Position numbers and translations under genes: made by a program. From Diacronema lutheri (Eukaryota > Haptophyta > Pavlovophyceae > Pavlovales > Pavlovaceae), in assembly GCA_019448385.1 (NCBI GenBank), contig JAGTXO010000038.1, positions 1 to 64,000 on the forward strand: 64,000 bases of DNA. The letters run 5' to 3'. The notes under the pieces are model-generated. The model had not been told where the DNA came from, ran no database searches, and saw nothing but the letters and a program-made list of their open reading frames with translations. Position 1 is the first letter of the stretch. Every line of letters starts with the position of its first letter. This document shows positions 14,001-22,645 of the stretch, piece after piece.

Positions 14001-17000
14001 GCCGTGCGGCGCGCACAAGGCGCTCGGCGGCGCGCGCGCCGCTCGGCGCGCGCGGCGGCGCGCACGCCAGCGACGGCTGCGGCCACGCCGCGCGCCAACA
14101 CGGCCGCGGCGTGCGCCATCGCACCGAGCACGGCGCGTGGCGCGCCGAGCAAGCGCAGCAAGCGCGACGCCGTCGCGCGCGCCGGCGCACCGTGTGCAGG
14201 GGCCTCGCCAGCGCCAGCACCGACGCCGCCATCGCCGCAGCCGCAGGTGGCGTCGCCGCCGCCGCAGGCGTCGCGACGGACGCCGCCGCCGCCGAAACAA
14301 CCGCCGCACACGTCGCCGCCGACGTTGCCACCCCAGCCGCCGTTGCGTGCGCAGGTGGCTGCGGCGCGTGCGTGCGGGAGGCGTGCCGTGCGGCGCGCAT
14401 CACACGGGCTGCGCGACGCGAGCGACGCCGCCGGGGTCCCCGCTGCGCCAGGCGCGCCGTGCGCGCCAGCCTCGCCGGCCTCGCCGGTGCGCGGTCGCGC
14501 GCTCGCCTCGACGTGGCCGCCTCCGCCGCCATCGCCGCCGTCGAACCGGGCGGCGGAGGGCTGCTGCTCGAACCGCTCGTCGGCGTCGGCCGCCACCGCC
14601 GCCTCGCGCTCCGCCGCCGCGGCGGCCGCACGGCGCGCGTGGCGGAGCGCGCGGCCGCCGTCCGCTGCGCGGCGTGGTGGCGCGGGCGCGGCCTTCGGCG
14701 CGCGCGGCCTCTCGGCGCGCTCGCGGAGCACGGCGAGCGGCGTGCCCGTGGCGACGCTCGTGCAGACGCGCCGCAAGGCGGCGCTTACGCACGCGTGGAC
14801 GACGCGCGCCGTCCGCTTGTCGGCGGCGCGCGCGGCGCGGCGCGCGGCCTTGGCGGCGGCCTTTTTGGCGCGCCTCTGCTCCGCCTGCTCCGACAGCGCG
14901 CGCGCCTGGCGCTCGGCTGCGAGCGCGTCCTCGGGCGAAACGGTCGGCCTCGGCGGCCGCGCGCGCGCGCTGCGACGCTGCGCGCTGCGGCGGTCGGACG
15001 GCGGCTGCCGCGGCGGCGAGGACGGCGAGCGCGAGCTCGGCGTGGGCGACCAATCGCCGCTGACGGTTGCGAGCGGCGCAAACGGGTTGTCGTCCCCGCG
15101 ACCCGCGGCGTGCGACAGTGCACGCGGCGTCGGGCGCCGGCCGACCGCTGGCGGGCCCCACTCGGACGGCGGCTCCGAGGGCGAGCGCGCCGTCGGCGCC
15201 GCGCGTTGCGCGGCCGGCGGCGCCTCCCGGTCCAGCGCCGCCTGCTCTCTCGCCGCGGCCTGCTCGTCACCCTCCGGCACGCCACGCGGCGCGAGCACCG
15301 CGGTGGCGCAGCGCGTCGCGTTGAGCAACGCCGCCTCCATCTGCCGCACGCTGGCCTTGGCGCACGCCACACCCTGTCTCGCCCGGCGCAGCGCCTCGTG
15401 CGCGCGGCGCACTTCCGCGTCGGCATCTTCGCGCATGCCAAAGTGCGCCTGTTGCAGCCGCAGGTCCGCAGGGCGCCCCTGCGCGCGAGGGGCACGGGCG
15501 CGGCGGCGCGCAGGTGACGGAGCTGGCGCGCCGTTCTGCGCTGCGCGCACGCCAATCGACGGGCGCGCGCGCGGCGGGGCGCGCGCGCGCGCGCGCGCGC
15601 GCGCTGCCTACCCAGCCGCCGGCCGGCTCGCGCGAGCGCGCCAGCTGCTCCGCCGCCTCGGCGTCGAGCACGCGCTGCTGCGCCTCCTCCTCGCCCAGTG
15701 CAGCGAGGTGCAGCCGGCGGGCTGCCTTGCGGCAGTTGCCCTCCGCCTTGCCCACGGCCTTGCGCGCCGCGTCGACGGGGTCGTCGTTGGCTCTGGCGCG
15801 CCTGCGCTTGCCCTTGTCGGCGGGCGGCGGCTCGGCGCGCTGCAGCGTGCCGAGCGCGTCGTCGGCTCCGCGCGCGGCCGCCCGCGGGCGGCGGGCCCCA
15901 AAAAGCGCACCGGTCGCCGTGCGCGCCGCGCAAGCAACGACCAGCGCTGACATGCCGGCGAAGACCGCACCGCCCAGCGCCACGGTTGCCACGATGCGCA
16001 GCGTCCCGTGCGCAGGCCGCGCTGCCTCCGCCGCTTTGGCGGCCTCGCGCGCGCGCGCATCGGCGGCTCTCATCTCGTGCAGCAGCCCGGCCGCGCCGCT
16101 CGCGCCGTCGCGGCCGCGCGCGAGCTCGCACAGCACCGCCGCCGCGCGCCGCGTGGGCTCGCGCGCGAGCAGCTGCGCGCCGCCGTCGGGGCGCAGCTTC
16201 TCAACGAACTCGACAAACGTCGCGTCGCGCCAGAGGGACATGCGGAAGGCCCTGTGCACCGCCCCCTCGTGCTCGCGCATCCGCCGTGCCGCCCGCCTGC
16301 CGTCGCGCGCGTGCGCGTGCGCGGCCGCGTCGACTCCCGCGACGCCGCGCTGCGCGTCGCGCGCGGCCGACGACGGCGCCGCCGCGCTGCCCGCCAAGGG
16401 CGCCGCAGCGGCGACGCGCGCGTGCGGAGCGACGGGATCGCCGGCGGCCGGCGGCTCGGCGCGCTGCGGCGTGCCGTTTGCTCCGCGCGCGGCCGTCCCG
16501 GGGGAGATGGCCGCGATGGCGCCGCCAGCCGCGCCGCGCGCCAGCCACGCGCATAGGCTGCCGACGAGCTCGCCGAGACCCCCGACGGTCGCCGCGGCGG
16601 CGAGTGCGCCGGGCTTGCCGGCCGACAGCGGCTCGCGAGCGTCGTCGTCGCAGCCGCCGGCACCCGTCTTGGCGAGTGCGTCGCGCTCGCCCTCGACGCC
16701 CGCCACGACCGCCGCCCCTCCGTCGTCCGCCGCGCCGGCCGCGCGCGCGGCCGGGCGCAGAGGAGGCGTGCCGGTGCAGCCGTCGCCGCTCGTCTTCGCC
16801 GTTTCCTCCACTTTGGTCACTTCGTCGCCACCTGCGCCATCTCCGACGCCGGGGCCCTTGGTCACGCTTGCCGCCATGCGCGCCGTGCCCGCCGGCCAGC
16901 CCGCCGACTGCTCGAGCGCGGCGGCGAGCGGCGCGACGCGCGTCGACTCGGGCGCGCTCTCGTCATCGGGCTCGAGCGCGTTGTGCAGGCGCGCGAGCGC

Positions 17001-19286
17001 GCGCTCGACGGCCGCGGCGCCACTGCCGGGGGCGCGGCTCGCCGCGCGCACCGCGCGCCGCCAGGCCGGCGCGAACATGAGCGCCGGCTCGAGCGCCGCG
17101 AGCGCGCGCGCCTCGCGCGCGTCGCTCGCGCCGAGGCGCGGCGGCACGCGCGCGGCTCCGCGCGGCGCGGTGCCTCGGAAGCGTGGGCTCAGCGTGTAGG
17201 CGAGGTGCTGCGGCACGCCGCGCGCCTCCGCGCGCGCGCGTCCGTCCTCGACCTCGCGCCGCGCCTTCGCGATCGCCGGCGTGGCGCGCGCGAGCCAGTC
17301 GGGGTCGGCGGGCAGGTGGATCACGACGAGAATCGGCGCCCAGTCCAGCCGCGGGTTCTTGTGACGGTCGGGCACGACCCACACGAGCAGCACCGTGCCC
17401 TCCGCGCCGCACGCCGCCTCGTAGATCCTGGGCTGCGAGCGCCAATCGGGCCTGACGCGCAGCGCCCGCGCGTGGTCGATGGCGGCGGCGCGGTCGCCAT
17501 TGAAGTGAACCGTCGTCACCTCGCCGATGACGGACCGGCCGGACCGCCAGCAGAACACCGCGTCCGCCGACCCGCCGGCGATGGCCGCGAGCGATTCGGG
17601 CGCGGCGAGCCGCGGCAAGCCCTCGAAGGCGGCAAAGTCCTCGTGCGCATTGTACACGCCGCCCCAGCCGTCGTGCGCGTACGCGCGCGCGGCCGCTCGT
17701 ACCGCGCGCGGCTGGTTCTCCACGCCCGACGTCATGTGCCATGTCGTCCCCGCGAAGCCGGGCTCGCCCAGCTCGGCCCGCACGACGGTACCGTACCCCG
17801 CGCCCTGCGTCGGGGCGGCGAGGTGGTGCATGCCCGCGCCGGTCACGCCCTCCGTGCGCTGCCGCGTGACGATCGTGCCCGTCGCGTGCGCGAAAAGCGT
17901 GTCGACCACGGCGGGCGCGCGCCCGCTGTTCGCCCGTAGCCGCGCCCTGCCCGCTTTTAGCTGCTCGGGGTCCTTGGCGTCGTACACGCGCGCGTCCGCG
18001 TCGCCCTCATCAGGCGCAGTGTAGACGCAGCGGCGTTCGAGCGGCGCCGAGCCACCGCCGTCCGCCGCCGCCGGCGAGGTTGGCGCCGCGCCCGCCGCCA
18101 CCGCGCTCGTCGCCGCCGTGCCCGTCGCCACCGCCGCAGCCGCCGCGCCCGCGGGGTCGTCGTCCCCGTCCTCCGCGCCCTCCCCGTCGTCAGCGGTGGT
18201 GGCGTCGCCATCGTCCCCGTCGCCCTCGCCCCCGCCGAGGCTGCTGAATGGTCGGGGCCCCCACGCCGAGGCGGCGCGCCGCTGCGGCGCACGCGGCGGT
18301 GGCGCTCGCGACGGCGGCCTTGGCGCCGCCGCGCCGCGCGGCCTGGCCGCCGTCGACAGCGCGCGGCCTGCAGCGCCCGTGAGCGCGTCGAGCGCGGCCG
18401 TGCGTGCGATGCGGTCGTCGGGCGCGCGCAGCGCCGCCTCGACGGCCTGCAGCAGCCCGTCGGGCGCGGATCCGCCGACACTGGCATCGCACGCCTCGGC
18501 GAGCCGCGCGGCCTCGGCGAGCCGCGCGGCCTCGCGGGTGAACGGGCCGAAGCGCCTGGCGCGGTCGCCGAGCAGAGCGCCGATGGCGGCGCGGAGCGTG
18601 CGCGCGCGGGTCTCCTCGTACGCGGCCGTCGTGAGGCGCGCGAGGCACGCGTCCAAAGCCTTCTTGATGTCGACAAGGACACTCGCGCGGCGGCCGTAGA
18701 GCGTCGATGCGCTCGCCACGACCTCGGCCGCGACTGTTGCCGCGGCGAAGCAACACGCGGCCCCACTCTGCGGGGGCGCCTTGAAGGCATCGATGGGCGG
18801 CGCTGTTCTGCCGATGCGCTGCGCAAGCTTCTTGATGAGCACGCCGGCCGCCGTGGCGTACGCCGATTCGCCGTTGCCCAAGGTGCGCGAATCGGCGAGC
18901 AGGGCGAGCGCGGCGCCGGGCGGCGCGCCGCGCTGCGCGGGCGGCGCGAGGAGCAGGTACGCCGCCGTCCAGTGCACGAGGCCGCTGGACGCGCGGAGGC
19001 AGAGCGGTAGCACGACCACGAGCACCTGCCCAAACCGGTCCGCATCCGCGCATGCTTTGCGCAGGTTGCGCAGCGCCACCTTGAGCGCATGCTGCGAGCA
19101 CCCCGTGTCGCCCACCCTAACCCTGCTCGTGCCGAAATCCGCGTAACGCAGCAGGGCGATGAGGCAAGTGGATGGGACCACGTGGGGGTGGGTATCTCCC
19201 GGCGACAGAATGGTGCTGAGGGCCAGCGAGAAACTGTCCGAGCCGCCCCGCCCGCCGGGCAAAGCGTCCTTCACGGAGTCCTCCAT
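11..19286 (-). CDS. Giant multidomain protease-nuclease protein with C-terminal Fanzor (4 exons)
   Basis: Four long minus-strand frames join into one predicted gene: exons 19286-15612, 15478-8717, 8603-2262 and 2131-11. The introns are 15479-15611, 8604-8716 and 2132-2261 (133, 113 and 130 bp); all begin GT, end CAG and are phase 0, and every exon is a whole number of codons, giving about 6,299 residues. The start ATG at 19286 has a good context (CAGATGG). Domains in order by residue: Ulp1-like protease (25-182), PD-(D/E)XK-like (505-672), 57-bp VNTR (about 2250-2340), Ulp1-like (2420-2590), Ala/Gly/Pro linkers, degenerate protease-like (3200-3320), YqaJ nuclease (3950-4090), two eroded protease-like regions (4220-4380, 4980-5100), chromodomain (5150-5215) and Fanzor (5310-6060), then an Asp/Gly tail. 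The domains are my motif readings. The splice joins are inference; separate genes or internal starts remain possible. Function as a whole is unknown, but the set (SUMO/ubiquitin-type proteases, DNA exonuclease, histone reader, RNA-guided nuclease) suggests a selfish element. Confidence 0.6.
480..740 (-). repeat. GAC/GGC microsatellite (Asp/Gly tail)
   Basis: Interspersed (GAC)n, (GGC)n and (GACGGC)n triplets encode an Asp/Gly-rich tail after the Fanzor core. On the opposite strand it reads poly-Ser/Pro. The true C terminus of the Fanzor is uncertain because of this stretch. Confidence 0.7.
3400..3580 (-). other. Chromodomain
   Basis: TYEVEAVVDERRKAGK, then FQFRIRWRGYDESADTWEPEANV and a helix SDLVAQFRKTR, make a canonical chromodomain. 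The aromatic positions are Y in TYEVE, W in RWRGY and W in TWEPE. Such domains bind methylated histone tails and are used by retrotransposons and some DNA transposons for targeting. It lies about 270 bp before the Fanzor N-terminal region in the same frame. Confidence 0.85.
3750..4100 (-). other. Possible degenerate Ulp1-like region before the chromodomain
   Basis: It reads LLVVLLCVPVAAP, RPVGLLVADR and VRYDFAPLD, then SAIWPLLA and SQPRGGDDGARALATFACL (about 3790-3840). This follows the strand, Asp, W-helix, Q..DCG order of Ulp1 domains, but with DDG in place of DCG. If homologous, it has lost the nucleophile. Low confidence. Confidence 0.25.
5320..5465 (-). repeat. PPPAAA microsatellite linker
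   Basis: About seven units of a 21-bp GCGGCGGGCGGCGGCGCGGCG-like repeat encode PPPAAAP on the minus strand. It is a low-complexity linker within the giant gene, with the frame maintained. Confidence 0.75.
5900..6370 (-). other. Possible eroded cysteine-protease-like (Josephin/C48-like) region
   Basis: The region has a DICALLHQLGAS helix, REHWGGAVLAA, and later DDFVAVVRRGGRWFACEP, which recalls the His strand (HyvAlrr.g.W..lDS) of Josephin or C48 peptidases, with Asp in place of His. The resemblance is in pattern only. It could equally be an unrelated fold. Confidence 0.2.
6780..7190 (-). other. YqaJ/lambda-exonuclease-type PD-(D/E)XK nuclease domain
   Basis: Reading 5' to 3' on the minus strand: a helix GILGEAVALRKL, then FSPDGLAILPED and QVLVEVKTLT (6940-7015), then HRDQLQLGMHVLGVRKALYV (6830-6890). 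The Glu of the first helix, the PD, the EVK and the QxQ helix are the hallmarks of YqaJ-type exonucleases, which resect DNA ends in phage and viral recombination. All catalytic residues are present. It lies about 3.2 kb before the chromodomain in the same frame. Confidence 0.7.
9190..9560 (-). other. Degenerate Ulp1-like domain (nucleophile Cys missing)
   Basis: The order of elements resembles a C48 core: RPAVLVVQR then RVHGWCAHAAG, and finally EQIAGDAPDQAGVAALRVL, which aligns by eye with the Q....DCGv.al block but has QAG where CG is expected. If homologous, it is catalytically dead. The homology call is weak. Confidence 0.3.
10980..11180 (-). repeat. GCC/GGC low-complexity tract (poly-Ala/Pro/Gly)
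   Basis: Runs of (GCG)n and (GGC)n read as poly-Ala interrupted by Pro/Gly in the minus-strand frame. It separates the second Ulp1-like domain from the next globular part and is probably a flexible linker. Such tracts are prone to length variation and assembly error. Confidence 0.75.
11380..11890 (-). other. Ulp1/C48-like cysteine protease domain 2 (apparently intact)
   Basis: The blocks are GHFTALRLVR (His, 11621-11646), AVLVDTLAS (Asp, about 11555-11585) and AAQRGATCGLAI (Gln and Cys, 11418-11461). This is the His-Asp-Gln-Cys order of C48 peptidases, including the CG pair at the nucleophile. It is preceded by a helix reading LPQAEVERIASGD, like the start of a Ulp1 core. This is the best preserved protease domain of the chain. 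Confidence 0.6.
12129..12398 (-). repeat. Approximately 57-bp tandem repeat coding for Ala-rich units
   Basis: About five imperfect units of roughly 57 bp, each reading like FAPAADGVFPAPLAAAASA on the minus strand. They sit just upstream of the second Ulp1-like domain inside the giant gene. The frame is kept through the array, which supports the region being translated. Confidence 0.7.
17270..17770 (-). other. PD-(D/E)XK-like nuclease domain (divergent)
   Basis: The segment contains GGSADAVFCW then SVIGEVTT (17500-17577), which looks like the Asp strand and ExK strand of the PD-(D/E)XK fold with Lys replaced by Thr. It is followed by RSQPRIYEAACGAEGTVLL, resembling the Gln-containing helix and following strand of YqaJ exonucleases. 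It is laid out like the clearer YqaJ domain at 6.8-7.2 kb and may be a diverged copy. Loss of the catalytic Lys argues against normal activity. Confidence 0.35.
18740..19210 (-). other. Ulp1/C48-like cysteine protease domain 1 (apparently intact)
   Basis: N-terminal domain of the giant protein. Three blocks appear in the order expected for Ulp1/SENP peptidases: a His strand VHWTAAYLLL (18957-18983), an Asp strand ALLADSRT (about 18890-18905) and a Gln/Cys block PPQSGAACCF (18748-18775), where one of the paired cysteines would be the nucleophile. The spacing fits a short Ulp1 core. Such domains remove SUMO-like proteins and are common passengers in large eukaryotic DNA transposons. The exact family is inference. 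Confidence 0.5.
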
Positions 19287-19805
19287 CTGCAGACTGTGGG
19301 CACGTCAGTGTCCGGATGGCGGCCCGGATGATACTTGGGAGAATTTACATGATGCCCTGGAGAATGCCACGCTCTCCCACAACCAGGACCCGCCAGCGCG
19401 CCGAGCCTACTCGTTTGCCCGCGCCGCCTCTCTTTGCGCGCCCGAGCGCGGCCTCCGAGCGCGGCCAACGTCCTCCGGGGGCGTGCATCGTGGCTGCTCG
19501 GAGGGGCTGCGACGCGGCGAAAGCTCGCTGCGCGGCCGCAACGTGAGCGCGCGCGCGCGGCCGCGCGCCGGCCTGCGCTGCTCTGCACGGCCGCGCGCCG
19601 GCCTGCGCAGCCTCGTCGCGCAGCGTGAGCGCGAGCGCGCGCGAGGTGAGCTCGGCGGATGGGTGCGCGGCGGCGTTGGCGGCGGGTGCGGCGGCAGGCT
19701 GGGCGGCGGGTTTGGACGGAGAGTGTCCAGGAAGAACGGGGCGCATCCTGGCTGGGAGTTGGACGGCGCCCACCACGCGCTGGCGGATCCTGGTTGCCAC
19801 CACCA

Positions 19806-19824
19806 CCCCCCCCCCCCCCCCCCC
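19806..19824. repeat. Poly-C tract, 19 bp
   Basis: Uninterrupted run of 19 C on the plus strand, preceded by (ACC)n. It is one of five C/G homopolymers clustered between 19.8 and 24.6 kb. Confidence 0.9.
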
Positions 19825-21192
19825 GGAGACGAGGACCAGGGGCATGGCCGACTCGCTGCGCCGCACAGCGCGCGGCGCGCGGCATGCTGCGCGACCTCAA
19901 GCACATCCAGCCGCGCTCCGCCCACGCAACGCGCGCAATGCCGCGTTGCACTGCAGGTGTGCACGTGCGGCTCTCACGCGCACTGTGTTGCACGAACGGC
20001 ATCACGCCACCGAGCTGCGTCCGGACCACGCGCCGCGCGCAGGCGACCACACAGGGGCGCGCCGCGCCGCGCGTGCGCGCCCTCGCAACCGTTGCAGCAC
20101 GCTCTGCCTTGCACTGCGCCGAGCCGCCGCGCGCTGTGCGCGTGCATGCAGGGCGCACGCGTGCGACGAAGCGCGCGCGCGGCGAGGCGCGCGGGCGGCT
20201 CGCTGCGCGGGCGGCAACGCGCCCAGCTGCGCCCAGGCCAGGCGCGCGCCCGCGAGTGCCACCGGGACGCACTGCCCCCGCCGGGGTCGCCGCGCGCTCT
20301 GTGTGTGCGCTCGCGCGCTGCGAGCGCGGCGGAACGTTCGTGCATGGCGCGAAGAGCGCGGCACCCGAAGACGGCTGCCCCGAGCCCGCGCCGGGTGGCA
20401 GCGAGCGGCGGCACCTCCTCGGCGAGCCCGCCCCGCGCCTTCCCCTCCACGTGGCGTTTTGAGGCAGACGGACACGCGCCCACACTGCGACTGGGCACGC
20501 TGCTCGAGGCAGACACGCACCCAACGCGCGCGCACCACGCGCCCGCGTCGGCGGGCCGGTGTGAACGAGCGAGAGCTCGGTGTCGCCAACGGGGGCACGG
20601 GCGCGACTTCGGTCCGCCTCTCGACGGACGCAGGCGACGCTGCCGGGAACTTCCCCGACGCCTGCACATCCAGGGCTTCGAGGTACAGAGCTGGGCAACA
20701 GTGCCGCTCGTCACCGATGAGGCGGCCAAGCTCGCTATCCTTGCTGCCCTCGGCTCCACCAAACAGCCGGGCGACCCAACGGTTCGTGATCGCCTGGCCG
20801 CCAGGTGCGAACCGCGCCCGTGCAAGCGCTTCACCCGCATTCTCCGCCCCGCTGCGGACGTCCGCCTGCCGGCCGCGAACACGGCCGGTGCGCGTTGCCG
20901 CCTGGCCCAACACGAAAACCCGCCCGCCCCCGAGGCCGCAGGTCCTACCTGCCCAAGCGCAGCCCAACGGCACGCAGACAGCCCGCCTTGGCAACCGACT
21001 CGTGCGCGAGCGCTCCGCCCTCCACAAGAGCCTGCCCCACGCCACCGCCGACGCGGAGCCAGCGCAGCCGACGCCCCTCCGCGACGCTCGCGCCGCAAGG
21101 CGCAAGGGCCCCGGCGAGACGGCGTCAACCAAGCCCGCCGCTGGCACAGCGCCGGCACCCGGAGCCCACCCCAAGCCCCCGCGCACGCCTCG

Positions 21193-21222
<30 letters not shown>
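21193..21222. repeat. Poly-C tract, 30 bp
   Basis: Uninterrupted run of 30 C on the plus strand. Length may be unreliable in assembly. It has quadruplex or i-motif potential. Confidence 0.9.
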
Positions 21223-21223
<1 letters not shown>

Positions 21224-21625
21224 ATCGGCGGACCGATTGCGTTTTGGTGCGCCAGGCTCAATGCGCCATCGCAGTGGCGGGCCCGCAGACGCAGACGCTG
21301 ACATGCCCAACGCTGGGCACTGAGGCCGCAGGCCGGCCCTCCTGGACCTGGCGGGCGAGCTGCCCGCGCAGCGGCCACGCGAGCCTCGCACTGACCGTGG
21401 CGGTCGCTGCCACCGTGATAGCTGCGGGTGCGGCGGCCTTGGCCCCAACCCCATCATCCGTCTTCATCCCCGCCCTGCTCGCGCTCGCGGCCTACGTCGG
21501 CAATCCCTGCACCGGGATCCGCCCCGCGAAGTCCACACAAGACTTATCCGTGCTGCACGCCAGCCGCGCGCGCCGACGCGCGCCGCTCCCACACGCTCAC
21601 CTCCGTTTCCGCGGGCGGCCCAACG

Positions 21626-21662
21626 CCCCCCCCCCCCCCCCCCTCCCCCCCCCCCCCCCCCC
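21626..21662. repeat. Poly-C tract, 37 bp with one T
   Basis: Run of C interrupted by a single T at 21644. It ends about 70 bp before a possible retrotransposon endonuclease remnant. Confidence 0.9.
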
Positions 21663-21734
21663 GGCAGGCGGCCATCGAGCCGCATTAGCACACCCGCCCG
21701 GGGCCTCCCGCCGCACCCGCAGCGGCTCGGCGCC

Positions 21735-21912
21735 TTGAATCCTCCCGTCCCCCGGGGTGAGGCCTTCAACCCGGGCCCAGCGCGCTCCGACTGCCTCACG
21801 CGCGCCAGCGCCAACCTCGGCGGCATGGTAGACCCCGAGCGAAAAGCCGCACTTCTCGCCGTCCTCGTCAGGCGCAAGTACGTTATCCTGCTCCTACTGC
21901 CGACGCGGCTCC
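21735..21912 (+). pseudogene. Possible endonuclease (EEP) remnant of a non-LTR retrotransposon
   Basis: The plus-strand frame reads ASANLGGMVDPERKAAL, then VRRKYVILLLLPTRL. This resembles the first strand and helix of exonuclease-endonuclease-phosphatase domains of L1-type elements (typically N.rGl..p.K..al, then l...pDvlfLQETh). The catalytic LQET is not preserved in frame (LLPTRL), and no reverse transcriptase follows. It would be a short 5' fragment. The call rests on a pattern over about 35 residues. Confidence 0.25.
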
Positions 21913-22217
21913 CGCGCGCGCGGACTACTACGCCGGGCAGATCGCCGCAGACGCACGTGAGTGCACACGTGCGGACAAGGCGCACACGCTCGACGTCCAG
22001 TTAGCGCACGTGCACGTGCGCGCCACTGGTCACATTTGAGCGTCCGTGCTCGCCCACAGCGTCGCCATCCACAAGATGCGCGCTGGAGCCATCCAAGCAG
22101 GGCTCTGCCTGCTCGGCTTCCGCAAGGCAATTTGGGCCGCGGACAGCGGACAGCGGACGGCGTGCGCGTGCGAGGTGCGAAAGGAGGAAGAAGGTAGGGA
22201 GAGTTGTGTGTGTGTGT

Positions 22218-22239
22218 GGGGGGGGGGGGGGGGGGGGGG
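22218..22239. repeat. Poly-G tract, 22 bp, after (TG)n
   Basis: A short (TG)n microsatellite followed by 22 G. It falls in the noncoding stretch just downstream of the USP-like gene. Confidence 0.9.
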
Positions 22240-22645
22240 CACAGCGGCCGCCGGAGACGAGGACGCACTCACCGCTGTTGGCAATGCGCGCGTCACGGAG
22301 ACAACTTGGCGGGCCTCGCACGCAGCTGGGCCGATCGCCGCCGTAGAGATGTCTGCAGCCGTCTCCGCGATGCCGATCGTCGCATCTGTTGGCACCGCTG
22401 CCATCTGCCGCACCCGCGGCCAGGCTGCCGGCAAGGTCGGCGCGTCGGGCTCCGAGCTCGGCCACGCAGGCGATGCGGCCGACGGCGGTGACGCTGAGCC
22501 CAGCGCCGGGTCCAACGGCTCCACGTCGAGCCGGCTGTGAACGAGCATGCTCGCACCACTTGCCCACGCCAGCGCGTCGGACTCAGGCACGTTGTAGATC
22601 TGCGCGGGCAACGCGCGTGCGTGCGGCAGGCGCGCGCGCGAGCTT

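Larger units (their letters stand above)
19287..21625. other. Gene-poor stretch upstream of the giant gene
   Basis: I see no convincing gene here. Long frames exist on both strands but are Arg/Ala/Pro-rich shadows without recognisable motifs. The stretch holds a tandem duplication of a GGCCGCGCGCCGGCCTGCGC unit (19559-19610) and two poly-C tracts. One plus-strand stretch near 20690-20810 has a more protein-like composition but no identifiable family. It may contain the promoter of the giant gene and remnants of older insertions. Confidence 0.5.

Noticed and set aside
19159-21738. Plus-strand frame of 859 codons
   Set aside because: Composition is like random GC-rich sequence, it translates poly-C tracts as poly-Pro, and it has no recognisable domain.
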